A stretch of 53,468 nt of DNA from Desulfuromusa sp. (GCA_016744595.1 JADGEB010000022.1:1-53468); one strand, 5' to 3'. Counted from the first letter of the stretch, positions 8,538 to 16,642 are shown. Program-made: numbers and translations. Notes: generated by a model from the letters alone, not told the origin.

Positions 8538-9518
8538 ATGAAAAAAACAATCGGCAAACTGATAATTTTGTTGGCTCTGGTAGCGTTGGCGCTACCGGTC
8601 AATACAAGTTTGGCCAGTGGTGACGTTAAAGAGTTACATTTTCTGATCCCCGGCGGTGCTGGCGGAGGTTGGGATGGAACGGCTCGTGGCGTTGGAAAAG
8701 CACTGCTTGATTCTGGACTGCTAAAAAAAGCCTCGTTTGAAAACATGTCTGGTGGCGGCGGTGGCAAAGCGCTGAATCACCTAATCAGTACCGCAAAGCG
8801 CCAGCAGGGCACCATGCTGGTCAACTCGACCCCAATTATCATCCGCTCGTTGACCGGTGTATTTCCCCAGTCTTTTCGAGATCTGACCCCAATTTCTGCT
8901 GTGATCGCCGATTACGCCGCTCTTGTCGTTGCAAAAGACTCTAAATATCAGACTGTTGAGCAAATCATGAACGACTTCAAAAAGGATCCTCGTTCAGTCA
9001 AGATCGGCGGTGGTTCCGTTAAAGGCAGTATGGATCACCTGGTTCCAGCGATGATAATCAAAGGCGCTGGCGGCAATCCCTTAAAGCTGGTTTACATCCC
9101 CTACGATGCTGGTGGCAAGGCAATGGCTGGTTTGCTTTCAGGTGACACGCAGATTCTTTCGACCGGTTTTGGTGAGGCTCTCGGTTTAGCTAACCAGGGT
9201 GAAGTAAGGATTCTCGCCGTCACTTCTGACGAACGCCTCGCTCAGGCTCCTGAGGTTCCAACAGTGAAGGAATCTGGTATCGACGTGACCTTCGCCAACT
9301 GGCGCGGTTTCTTCGGAGCTCCTGGCCTACCAGATACCAAAGCTCAAGCTTATCGTGAGCTGCTGAAAAAAATGTACGACACCCCAGAGTGGGAGGATGT
9401 TCGTACTAAGCGTGGCTGGCAAAACCTTTATAAGCCGGGTGCTGAATTTACCGCTTTTCTTGAAAATCAGGAAAAAGCAATTGGCAGCATGATGCGAGAG
9501 CTTGGGTTTCTTAAATAA
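8538..9518 (+). CDS. tctC: Tripartite tricarboxylate transporter, periplasmic binding protein
   Basis: 326 residues. The Sec signal peptide (MKKTIGKLIILLALVAL..., cleavage near TSLA-SG) is followed by a TctC/Bug fold: LHFLIPGGAGGGWDGTAR near residue 34, the carboxylate-binding glycine loop, and later VPTVKESGIDVTFANWRGFF, typical of the family. It captures a carboxylate such as citrate in the periplasm and passes it to TctAB. It is first in the operon, and a hairpin 36 bases after its stop probably makes it more abundant than the membrane subunits. Its exact ligand cannot be read from sequence. Confidence 0.93.
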   Translation: MKKTIGKLIILLALVALALPVNTSLASGDVKELHFLIPGGAGGGWDGTARGVGKALLDSGLLKKASFENMSGGGGGKALNHLISTAKRQQGTMLVNSTPIIIRSLTGVFPQSFRDLTPISAVIADYAALVVAKDSKYQTVEQIMNDFKKDPRSVKIGGGSVKGSMDHLVPAMIIKGAGGNPLKLVYIPYDAGGKAMAGLLSGDTQILSTGFGEALGLANQGEVRILAVTSDERLAQAPEVPTVKESGIDVTFANWRGFFGAPGLPDTKAQAYRELLKKMYDTPEWEDVRTKRGWQNLYKPGAEFTAFLENQEKAIGSMMRELGFLK

Positions 9519-9553
9519 TCAAAAAATAGTACCGAAGTCATAAAACTATCGGG

Positions 9554-9587
9554 CATTCCCTCTTTTTAAAAGAGGGAATGTTCTTTG
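9554..9587 (+). terminator. Intercistronic hairpin between tctC and tctB
   Basis: CATTCCCTCTTTT (9554-9566) and AAAAGAGGGAATG (9568-9580) form a 13-bp stem followed by TTCTTTG. It is probably a leaky terminator or a 3'-end stabiliser that raises binding protein relative to permease. Confidence 0.75.
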
Positions 9588-9618
9588 AATTAAATAGTAA
9601 TACCTGAAAGGGATGTTC

Positions 9619-10098
9619 ATGGCACGGGAAAAAATAGGGGCGCTGGTGATGCTGCTCTTTTCAATGGCTTATGGATTGCTAGCACTCAGAATCCCCTTGA
9701 GTTTCATGGATCAGGGTGAATTTTTCACCTCGCGAACCATGCCTTACGCACTTGCGGTTATGGGGCTTATCCTTTCATTGATGATTCTGATATTACCGAC
9801 TGCCGACCCAGCTGGCAAGCGAACTCTCAAAGAAGAGACCCATGGCATGGACTGGAAAAAAGCAATCCTGCTGGTCATTGGGATGATCATTTACGGACTG
9901 GTGATGAAATGGTTTGGGTTCATTATCTCTTCAATCATATTTTTATTATGTGGGTTTTACATCCTCGGTGAACGACGGATTAAGCGAATGCTGCTGGCGG
10001 CAATTCCGTTAGTAATTCTACTCTGGTTCATTATGTCGGCTCTGCTCGGTGTCTATATCGCGCCGGGTGAACTCTTCTATATGTTGGGGGTCTTATAA
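9619..10098 (+). CDS. tctB: Tripartite tricarboxylate transporter, small membrane subunit
   Basis: 159 residues with about four hydrophobic helices, including the characteristic pair MDWKKAILLVIGMIIYGL and FGFIISSIIFLLCGFYILGER. TctB is the small, poorly conserved inner-membrane partner of TctA. The ATG at 9613 touches the Shine-Dalgarno AAAGGG, so the in-frame ATG at 9619, six bases after it, is preferred. The stop codon overlaps the tctA start (TAATG), so the two are translationally coupled. Confidence 0.88.
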   Translation: MAREKIGALVMLLFSMAYGLLALRIPLSFMDQGEFFTSRTMPYALAVMGLILSLMILILPTADPAGKRTLKEETHGMDWKKAILLVIGMIIYGLVMKWFGFIISSIIFLLCGFYILGERRIKRMLLAAIPLVILLWFIMSALLGVYIAPGELFYMLGVL

Positions 10099-11645
10099 TG
10101 TGGGATGGAATGATTGGTGGCATGCTGACCGGGATCAGCACCACGCTGATTCCGATGAATATCGGTATGGTGCTGTTTGGTTGCTTCATGGGGAGTTTGA
10201 TTGGCATGTTACCAGGGTTAGGACCCATCACTGCTGTAGCGTTGATGATCCCGGCAACCTATGGTTTAGATCCATCAACCGGAATGGTGCTACTGGCTGG
10301 CGTCTATTACGGCGCCATCTTTGGCGGTTCAACCTCGTCAATACTTATTAATGCTCCAGGAGAAGCGGCAACGGTTGCTACAGCACTCGATGGCTACCCC
10401 CTGGCGCGGCAGGGATATCCCGGAAAAGCGCTGGCGGTAGCAGCTTATGCTTCCTTTTCTGGCGGAACAATTTCAGTCATTATGTTAATGGTCTTTGCTC
10501 CAATGCTGGCCAGCGTCGCAACCAGCTTTCAATCAGCCGACTATTTTGCCCTGATGATTCTCGGCCTGACAGCAGTTTCGGCTTTTGCCGGACGTGGTGG
10601 GGTACTAAAAGCACTGCTAATGGTGGTGCTCGGGCTGATGCTAGCAACAGTTGGAACAGACCAGACCTCTGGAGTACAACGTTTCACCTTTGGCTCACTG
10701 GAATTGCTCGACGGTATCGAATTTCTACTCTTGGCTATGGCGACTTTTGCTTTGACTGAAGCGTTGTCGATTATTCTCAAACGTGATGCATCTTCCGACA
10801 GCCTCAATCCAAAAATGATTGGTTTCAAAAGCCTTAAAGTGACCAAGAAAGAGTTCAAGCAAATCGGCCCAAGCATCGGCCGGTCATCACTGCTCGGCTT
10901 TATCATTGGCGTGCTTCCTGGTGCTGGAGCAACCCTCGGCTCCTTTATGGCCTATGGTATGGAACGTAATTTAGCATCGCCAGAAGATCAGAAAATGTTC
11001 GGCAAAGGGAGTTTGCGTGGGTTGGCTGCACCAGAAGCCGGCAACAACGCCGCCAGCTCAGGATCTTTTGTGCCGTTGCTCTGTCTCGGCATTCCCGGTT
11101 CTGGCACCACCGCAGTCATGCTTGGTGCCTTGATTGCTTACGGGATTGAACCAGGGCCACGCATGCTCACGGCCAGTCCAGAAGTTTTCTGGGGGCTGAT
11201 CATGTCCATGTACCTGGGCAACGTCTTTCTGCTGATCCTCAATTTGCCATTGATTCCCTACTTTGCGCGCTTATTGGCAATCCCGCGTAACTATATGGTG
11301 CCAATGATCCTGTTTTTCTCATTGATGGGAGTCTATCTAATTACCTTTAATGACTTTGATATTCTGATGATGGTTATCTTCTGCATTGCCGCTATGGCGC
11401 TCCGTTTGATGAATTTTCCTATGGCTCCACTACTGCTTGGATTTATCCTCGGAGGCCTGATGGAGGACAATCTGCGTCGTGCGCTGCTGATCTATGATGA
11501 ATCACTCAACTTTATGTGGGAACGGCCACTAACATTGGGGATCAACTTGACAACTCTGTTTATTCTCCTGTTTCCGCTACTGCGTTCTTTTCTGTCTGAT
11601 CGTAAAAGTGAGGGAAAACCTGAAGATAAAGAAGTCGCTGCTTGA
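10098..11645 (+). CDS. tctA: Tripartite tricarboxylate transporter, large membrane subunit
   Basis: 515 residues with about 11-12 membrane helices. The family motifs are visible: GMLPGLGPITAVALMIPATYGLDP near residue 35, then GGSTSSILINAPGEAATVAT, and a second internal-repeat copy FIIGVLPGAGATLGSFMAYG with GIPGSGTTAVMLGALIAYGI. TctA is the ion-coupled permease importing carboxylate delivered by TctC. It is the last gene of the operon; a strong terminator follows. Confidence 0.95.
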   Translation: MWDGMIGGMLTGISTTLIPMNIGMVLFGCFMGSLIGMLPGLGPITAVALMIPATYGLDPSTGMVLLAGVYYGAIFGGSTSSILINAPGEAATVATALDGYPLARQGYPGKALAVAAYASFSGGTISVIMLMVFAPMLASVATSFQSADYFALMILGLTAVSAFAGRGGVLKALLMVVLGLMLATVGTDQTSGVQRFTFGSLELLDGIEFLLLAMATFALTEALSIILKRDASSDSLNPKMIGFKSLKVTKKEFKQIGPSIGRSSLLGFIIGVLPGAGATLGSFMAYGMERNLASPEDQKMFGKGSLRGLAAPEAGNNAASSGSFVPLLCLGIPGSGTTAVMLGALIAYGIEPGPRMLTASPEVFWGLIMSMYLGNVFLLILNLPLIPYFARLLAIPRNYMVPMILFFSLMGVYLITFNDFDILMMVIFCIAAMALRLMNFPMAPLLLGFILGGLMEDNLRRALLIYDESLNFMWERPLTLGINLTTLFILLFPLLRSFLSDRKSEGKPEDKEVAA

Positions 11646-11671
11646 ATCGAATAACCATAAAGAAATAACTC

Positions 11672-11710
11672 AGAGCCATTTGTTTTTGCGATCAAATGGC
11701 TCTTTCTTTT
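11672..11710 (+). terminator. Rho-independent terminator of tctCBA
   Basis: AGAGCCATTTG (11672-11682) pairs with CAAATGGCTCT (11693-11703) and is followed by TTCTTTTC. Confidence 0.9.
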
Positions 11711-11763
11711 CATTAAGTAGACAAAACCATCTCCTGTGAGTTAGAACCATCGAAATACCATTT

Positions 11764-11777
11764 TGTGCATATACACA
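11764..11777. promoter_or_regulatory. Upstream operator, imperfect 14-bp palindrome
   Basis: TGTGCATATACACA differs by one base from the perfect palindrome centred 56 bp downstream. It ends eight bases before the -35 box of the DUF5320 promoter. Repetition of the same unusual palindrome on both sides of a promoter argues for binding by a dimeric regulator. Confidence 0.7.
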
Positions 11778-11785
11778 TTTAGTTC

Positions 11786-11814
11786 TTGACAAACCCTTCT
11801 TACCGACCTAATCT
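11786..11814 (+). promoter_or_regulatory. Near-consensus sigma70 promoter of the DUF5320-NifX-MinD operon
   Basis: TTGACA at 11786-11791, a 17-base spacer, TAATCT at 11809-11814. The predicted start is near 11821, inside the downstream operator. The leader to the first start codon is about 95 bases. Confidence 0.85.
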
Positions 11815-11819
11815 GTTTT

Positions 11820-11833
11820 TGTGCATATGCACA
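11820..11833. promoter_or_regulatory. Downstream operator, perfect 14-bp palindrome at the transcription start
   Basis: TGTGCATATGCACA is a perfect palindrome covering the predicted +1, where a bound protein would block initiation. Paired with the copy at 11764-11777 it could permit looping or cooperative repression. The regulator is not identifiable in the window. Confidence 0.75.
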
Positions 11834-11914
11834 CACCAGTATTGCGGTCGTCAATCTATTTTACTGAGGTTCCTGCAACCAATATTCACAACAAATAACT
11901 TAATGGAGGAAATT

Positions 11915-12142
11915 ATGCCAGGAAGAGACGGAACAGGACCACAAGGCCAGGGAGCAATGACAGGAAGATGCCTGGGAGTCGCCAACAACCAAAATCAAGA
12001 TATTAGGTCTGGACGCGGACAGGGGCTTGGACAAGGGCAGAGATCAGGTCAGAACCAAGGGACAGGTAACCAACAAGGCTGTGGTCTAAATTCCGGTGCT
12101 GGTCGTAATCAAGGTACCGGTCGCGGCAGAGGAAGACGTTAA
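11915..12142 (+). CDS. DUF5320-family small Gly/Gln/Arg-rich protein
   Basis: 75 residues. It begins with MPGRDGTGPQGQGAMTGR, the defining DUF5320 motif, then has a Gly-, Gln- and Arg-rich low-complexity tail with one Cys in QGCGLN. The open frame extends back to 11786, but that lies in the promoter; GGAGGA at 11905-11910 fixes the start at 11915. DUF5320 genes are commonly found beside NifX-like and ferredoxin-MinD genes in anaerobes, as here; the function is unknown. A role as a metal- or cluster-handling partner is inference. Confidence 0.85.
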   Translation: MPGRDGTGPQGQGAMTGRCLGVANNQNQDIRSGRGQGLGQGQRSGQNQGTGNQQGCGLNSGAGRNQGTGRGRGRR

Positions 12143-12150
12143 ATTTTTTT

Positions 12151-12180
12151 ATCGGGGCAGACACACGGGTCTGCCCCGAT
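12151..12180 (+). terminator. Strong hairpin after the DUF5320 gene
   Basis: ATCGGGGCAGAC (12151-12162) pairs perfectly with GTCTGCCCCGAT (12169-12180) around a 6-base loop. No T tract follows on the plus strand, so it is more likely an mRNA-stabilising or processing hairpin that sets DUF5320 level than a full terminator. Confidence 0.55.
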
Positions 12181-12238
12181 GTAACACAGACTTAACCAGG
12201 CGAACATACAGGTTCGTCCCACTGGAGAAGACAAGAAT

Positions 12239-12754
12239 ATGCTAATAGCAATAACTGCACTGGAAAATTCATTACAATCGGAAATCGATCCAAGGTTTGG
12301 GCGAGCCGCTTTTTACATGATTGTCAATACTGAAACCGACGAAGTCACCGTTCACAACAACAGCGACGGTATCAGCGCCTCCAATGGCGCAGGGACGGGA
12401 GCAGCACAAACCTTATCGGAATACGGTGTTGAAGCTCTTTATACAGGAAGTGTCGGGCCAAAAGCCGCCGCCGTGCTAGAAAAAGCACGAATCCAATATA
12501 ACGAAAACATCACTGGAACGATTCAGGGTGTTATTGATCTATTGAAAAAGGGTGATATCCCACAAAAGGCGCCCCAACACTCTGCTGTTCAAACTGAAGG
12601 CCAGCCAACGCTGAATGATAATCCCGCTGTAGCACCACAACAATGCCCTGGAGCTTTACCAGGAACAAGGCGTGGCACGGTGATAAGAGCAGGGCGTGGT
12701 CAAGGAATGGGTCGAGGTATGGGATCCGGTCGTGGCAAGGGGATGGGCTGCTAG
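12239..12754 (+). CDS. NifX-like (dinitrogenase Fe-Mo cofactor biosynthesis) protein with Gly/Arg tail
   Basis: 171 residues. Residues about 1-105 form a NifX/NifB-C-like domain (IDPRFGRAAFYMIVNTET, NGAGTGAAQTLSEYGVEALYTG), a small RNase H-like fold known to carry Fe-S or FeMo cofactors in the nitrogenase pathway. The C-terminus is a low-complexity GRGQGMGRGMGSGRGKGMGC tail resembling that of the DUF5320 protein. No nif genes are present, so a nitrogenase role is not implied. A Shine-Dalgarno GGAGAAG precedes the ATG. It is closely related to the N-terminal half of the next gene. Confidence 0.85.
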   Translation: MLIAITALENSLQSEIDPRFGRAAFYMIVNTETDEVTVHNNSDGISASNGAGTGAAQTLSEYGVEALYTGSVGPKAAAVLEKARIQYNENITGTIQGVIDLLKKGDIPQKAPQHSAVQTEGQPTLNDNPAVAPQQCPGALPGTRRGTVIRAGRGQGMGRGMGSGRGKGMGC

Positions 12755-12871
12755 ATATTTCTTTGTCCTCTCTACAACCTTTATGATAAAAATTACTTTC
12801 CTAAATTAAAGAACAAACCGTTTTCAAGTGCAACATTTAAGTAAACCCGAATCAATGGAGTTGAATACACT

Positions 12872-13618
12872 ATGATTATCGCAGTTACCGCCAAAGAAGC
12901 ATCCTTACAGTCTGAAGTCGATCCCAGGTTTGGTCGTGCCGCTTATTTTTTGATCGCCAATAGCTCAACCGGTGAAGTATATGCCCATGACAATACCGAA
13001 GGAATCAACGCCGACAACGGAGCTGGAACAGGTGCGTCACAACTGTTGGCAGAATACAAAGTAGACGTTCTCTATACCGGCCATGTTGGACCGAAAGCGG
13101 CTGAAGTATTGGATAAAGCAAAAATTGCCTATCATGAGCATACCGAAGGCACCGTAGAGGAAGTTCTGTCCCGTATCCCTCAGGAAGCGACCCAGCAAGC
13201 TATTGAAGAACCCCCTGCAGAAACTGTTTCTGCGCCTAAAGAGGGGTCAATACGGCTGGCAATCCCGGCAGACTCAGATGCAGGACTACAAGCACAACGT
13301 TCCGGTCATTTTGGTAAATGTGCCTATTACACGTTGATTGACATTAAAGATCAGCAAGTTCAGCAGGTTGTCGCCATGCAAAATGGTGGACATGTTCAGG
13401 GAGGCTGTTCTGTTCCTGTGGTCTTGCTGCATGCCAACCACGTTAATAAATTAATCGTTGCCGGAATCGGTGGCCGACCATTACAGGGATTCCGTGAAAC
13501 CGGAATTGAAGTTTATGCCGGGATCGGACAAACGGTTCAAGAAACGGTCGATCTGTTTCTCAATGATCAACTTTCCCCGATCAGCAATGATCAGGTTTGT
13601 GGCGGAGGGCCACAGTGA
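12872..13618 (+). CDS. Two-domain NifX-like protein
   Basis: 248 residues. Residues 1-105 closely match the preceding protein (MIIAVTAKEASLQSEVDPRFGRAA against MLIAITALENSLQSEIDPRFGRAA), implying tandem duplication. After a Pro/Glu-rich linker, residues about 125-235 form a second, more divergent NifX-like domain (SGHFGKCAYYTLID, GGCSVPVVLLHANHVNKLIVAGIGGRPL) with Cys residues that could bind a cluster; CGGGPQ ends the protein. The next gene starts inside its stop codon (GTGA), so the two are translationally coupled. A cofactor-carrier role is family inference. Confidence 0.88.
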   Translation: MIIAVTAKEASLQSEVDPRFGRAAYFLIANSSTGEVYAHDNTEGINADNGAGTGASQLLAEYKVDVLYTGHVGPKAAEVLDKAKIAYHEHTEGTVEEVLSRIPQEATQQAIEEPPAETVSAPKEGSIRLAIPADSDAGLQAQRSGHFGKCAYYTLIDIKDQQVQQVVAMQNGGHVQGGCSVPVVLLHANHVNKLIVAGIGGRPLQGFRETGIEVYAGIGQTVQETVDLFLNDQLSPISNDQVCGGGPQ

Positions 13619-14445
13619 TCATCTCAGTTGTCAGCGGCAAGGGTGGCGCAGGAAAAACCACCCTTGCCGCTTCCATTGCTCAGGTCTTTTCAGCTGAGTT
13701 TTATGATCTGGATGTTGACGCCCCCAATGCAGAATATTTTCTCCAACCCGACTTTTCTGAAAAAAATCCAATAACTCAACCGATTCCGGTCATTTCTGAA
13801 GATCTCTGTGACGGCTGTGGTATTTGTACCAAAGAGTGTCGTTTTAATGCTCTCTACAAAATTCTGAATACAGTCTATCTGACTGAACCCCTTTGCCATG
13901 GCTGCGGACTTTGTAAGAGAGTTTGCCCACAACAAGCGATCACTTATCAAGATGCTTCGGTTGGAGATATCCGTTCCGGCTATTCGCAGAAAACCAACAA
14001 TATGGTTCATGTTGGTGATCTGGTCATCGGATCAACCCGAGGCACCTATCTGATCAGTGAGATGGTCAAAAAAATTGCCTTAGACAAGCTCTCCATCATT
14101 GATGGTCCGCCCGGGAATTCCTGTGCTGCCGTTGCTGCAATAAAACCGGCAAACCTTGTGGTATTGGTGGTTGAGCCAACCCCATTCGGCTTTCACGACA
14201 TGCAACAAACTGAACAGATCATCCAGCAAATGGGGAAAAAATATCTGATTATTGTCAATAAAGCGATGAATGCTGCCGATGTAGAAAAATATTTTAAGGA
14301 TAAAACAAAAAAAGCTGCACTGATAATAGCCTTGGAAAATCGTTACCATAAAGCCAATTTACAAGGTGAGATCCTCAGCCAGAAATTTACTGAAATCCAT
14401 GCGGACATCAAGCACGCGATCAGTCAGGAGTTAACCAGTCAATGA
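13615..14445 (+). CDS. MinD/Mrp-type ATPase with 2x[4Fe-4S] ferredoxin insert (first copy)
   Basis: 276 residues. A deviant Walker A SGKGGAGKTT is at the N-terminus; a ferredoxin-like insert follows with CDGCGICTKEC and CHGCGLCKRVCP, binding two [4Fe-4S] clusters; then IDGPPG (switch II) and VEPTPFG. This is the CooC/NBP35-related SIMIBI class common in anaerobes beside NifX-like genes. An upstream in-frame TTG at 13597 is possible, but the GTG at 13615, five bases after GGAGGG and overlapping the previous stop, is preferred. It probably couples ATP hydrolysis to metal or Fe-S cluster transfer; the target protein is unknown. Confidence 0.9.
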   Translation: MIISVVSGKGGAGKTTLAASIAQVFSAEFYDLDVDAPNAEYFLQPDFSEKNPITQPIPVISEDLCDGCGICTKECRFNALYKILNTVYLTEPLCHGCGLCKRVCPQQAITYQDASVGDIRSGYSQKTNNMVHVGDLVIGSTRGTYLISEMVKKIALDKLSIIDGPPGNSCAAVAAIKPANLVVLVVEPTPFGFHDMQQTEQIIQQMGKKYLIIVNKAMNAADVEKYFKDKTKKAALIIALENRYHKANLQGEILSQKFTEIHADIKHAISQELTSQ

Positions 14446-15311
14446 CCCGACAAATAGCCATACTCAGCGGCAAAGGGGGAGCTGGAAAGACCTCAATCAC
14501 CGCTTCGATTATCAAAATGATGAATTCGGTTGTCGCCGTCGATGCCGATGTCAATGCGTCAAATTTACCGATACTGCTGCCACACACACAACAATCGACC
14601 AAGCCCTATTATGGGATGAATATCGCGCAGGTCGATCATGATCAATGTACCGGCTGTGCACTTTGCCTCTCCGCCTGCCAGTTTGACGCCATCAGCATGG
14701 CTAATAATGGTCGCATCCTGATCGATTCCGATTGTGAAGGTTGTGCCGCCTGTGCCTTTGTCTGCTCCGAAAATGCCATCAGCATGGCGGAACGTAAAGG
14801 TGGCGACTGGTACGTAAGTTCTATCGATAATGGTTACCTGATTCACGCCGACCTGATTCCTGGAGAGGACAACAGTGGTAAACTAATCACCAAGGTTCGC
14901 AATGAAGCATCAGCTATTGCAAAAGAACAAAATATTGCCTACATTGTCATCGATGGACCGCCGGGAACCAGTTGTCAGGCAATTTCATCCATCACTGGAG
15001 CCGATCTGGTTTTGGCTGTTGTCGAGGAAAGTCTCTCCGGACTTTCTGATTACCGCCGTTTGGCAGAACTGGTACAGAAGTTTTCGATCCCCCATTTTGT
15101 TTTACTTAATAAAGCGGGATTCAGTGCAGACGTAGAGGAGAACATTGTCAACGCTGCTGCAGAATTTGATGGTACAATAATTGGCCGTATCCCCTTTGAT
15201 CGTAAAATTCCAGAAGCACTACAAAAACTACAATCACTCGCGGAGATGAACGACTATAAAGATATCATTATCGAACTGCTTGAACAGATAACATCATCCC
15301 TGAAAAACTAA
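14442..15311 (+). CDS. MinD/Mrp-type ATPase with 2x[4Fe-4S] ferredoxin insert (second copy)
   Basis: 289 residues, paralogous to the preceding protein, with which it overlaps by 4 bases (ATGA). Visible elements: Walker A LSGKGGAGKTS, DADVNASNLP, cluster motifs CTGCALCLSAC and CEGCAACAFVC, IDGPPGTS and VVEESLSGLSDYRR. Close coupling suggests a heterodimer with the first copy, each subunit contributing one nucleotide site, as MinD/NBP35 proteins work as dimers. Function is as inferred for the first copy. Confidence 0.9.
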   Translation: MTRQIAILSGKGGAGKTSITASIIKMMNSVVAVDADVNASNLPILLPHTQQSTKPYYGMNIAQVDHDQCTGCALCLSACQFDAISMANNGRILIDSDCEGCAACAFVCSENAISMAERKGGDWYVSSIDNGYLIHADLIPGEDNSGKLITKVRNEASAIAKEQNIAYIVIDGPPGTSCQAISSITGADLVLAVVEESLSGLSDYRRLAELVQKFSIPHFVLLNKAGFSADVEENIVNAAAEFDGTIIGRIPFDRKIPEALQKLQSLAEMNDYKDIIIELLEQITSSLKN

Positions 15312-15342
15312 TACAAAACATAATAACAAAAGGATGCACAAG

Positions 15343-16563
15343 ATGAAGGCTGTAAAAATTACTGATGGAATTTATTGTTTGCCAGTCAACTTGGAAAGCT
15401 ACCAGCTGTTTGAGGGTATGTGGCCTATGCCCAATGGGATTTCTCTCAATTCCTATATTGTCCAAGGGGAAAAAACTGCCCTGATCGATCTGATTGAGGA
15501 TACCGATGGCAAGCCAGCTGAATTCGAAGCTGAACTCCACTCTATACCTGTGGATCCAAAAAACATTGACTATATGATCATCAATCATATGGAGCCCGAT
15601 CACACCAGCTGGCTCCCCGAATTTTACAAACAGAATCCTCACCTGCAATTCTATCTCACTGGAAAAGCGGCGGGACTGTTGAAGTCTTTTTGCGGTATCG
15701 AAGAGAATGTCCACATTGTGAAAGAAGGTGACACTCTTGATTTGGGACAAGGGAAAGTTTTAAGTTTTCACGAAACACCAAATATTCACTGGCCTGAGAC
15801 GATGATGACATTTGAACAAAGCAGTGGAACCCTGTTCTCCTGCGATGCATTTGGTTCATACGGAAAGCTCGACAGAGTCTTTTTTGATGACCGTCTATCC
15901 ACAGAACAACATACTTTTTACAGCAATGAAGCGCTACGCTACTATGCTAATATCGTTTCGAGTTTTTCCACCTTCGTAACCAAAGGGATCAATCAACTCA
16001 GCAGCCTTGATATCAAAGTTATTGCTCCATCACATGGTATTATCTGGCGCGAGAATCCAAAAGATATCATTGAATCGTATTCCCGTTTTGCCAGTTACAT
16101 GAATGGCCCTGCGGAAGCAGAGGTCACCGTTATCTGGTCAAGCATGTACGGAAACACTGAAAAACTGGTCAACAACGTTGTTCAAGGGGTGCGCAAAGAA
16201 GGTCTGCCGGTTCATGTCCACCGGGTTCCAGATGAGCATGTCGGTGTCATTCTTGCCTCTGCCTGGAAATCTGCTGGTCTCATTCTCGGCATGCCGACTT
16301 ACGAATATGAAATGTTCCCCCCTATGGCGTGGGTGCTAGACATGTTCCGGCGGAAAAAAGTCTGGAACAAAAAAGTTCTCCGCTTTGGTTCAGCTGGATG
16401 GTCTGGCGGTGCCCAGCGTGAGTTGGATAAATTGTCAGAAAAATTGAAATGGGACTTTATCGATCCGATTGAGTGGATGGGCGCTCCTACTGAAAATGAG
16501 CTGGATTTGGCATTAGCTCAGGGGCAAGCGTTGGCAAAGCAGGTAAAGGAGTTCTGTGCCTAA
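15343..16563 (+). CDS. Flavodiiron protein (FprA/ROO class A)
   Basis: 406 residues. The N-terminal metallo-beta-lactamase-like domain has the complete diiron site: HMEPDH near residue 80, His in NIHWPET, Asp in SCDAFG and His in APSHGI. The C-terminal flavodoxin domain begins at VTVIWSSMYGNTEKLV and binds FMN. Such proteins reduce O2 to water and/or NO to N2O in the cytoplasm of anaerobes, using rubredoxin or a similar donor; none is encoded beside it. The ATG at 15334 abuts AAAAGG, so the ATG at 15343 is chosen. Its position, last in the NifX/MinD operon and 31 bases after it, suggests protection of an oxygen-sensitive process. Confidence 0.93.
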   Translation: MKAVKITDGIYCLPVNLESYQLFEGMWPMPNGISLNSYIVQGEKTALIDLIEDTDGKPAEFEAELHSIPVDPKNIDYMIINHMEPDHTSWLPEFYKQNPHLQFYLTGKAAGLLKSFCGIEENVHIVKEGDTLDLGQGKVLSFHETPNIHWPETMMTFEQSSGTLFSCDAFGSYGKLDRVFFDDRLSTEQHTFYSNEALRYYANIVSSFSTFVTKGINQLSSLDIKVIAPSHGIIWRENPKDIIESYSRFASYMNGPAEAEVTVIWSSMYGNTEKLVNNVVQGVRKEGLPVHVHRVPDEHVGVILASAWKSAGLILGMPTYEYEMFPPMAWVLDMFRRKKVWNKKVLRFGSAGWSGGAQRELDKLSEKLKWDFIDPIEWMGAPTENELDLALAQGQALAKQVKEFCA

Positions 16564-16599
16564 GTAATGAATGAACAACGCAAATGAGGGATATTACTT

Positions 16600-16642
16600 A
16601 AAAGCTGTCAGCAGGAGCGGTACTCCGTTGGCAGCTTTTTTA
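16600..16642 (+). terminator. Rho-independent terminator of the flavodiiron operon
   Basis: AAAAGCTGTCAGC pairs, with G-U pairs, to GTTGGCAGCTTTT around a loop, and the stem runs into TTTTTTA. Confidence 0.85.

Noticed and set aside
10049..10351. Opposite- and alternate-frame ORFs inside tctA, dnaG, mutS2 and other genes
   Set aside because: They lie wholly within well-supported genes, lack family features and ribosome sites; shadows of real coding frames.
12239..13618. Evidence for nitrogen fixation from NifX-like genes
   Set aside because: NifX-like domains occur widely outside nitrogenase systems and no nif structural or NifB gene is present.
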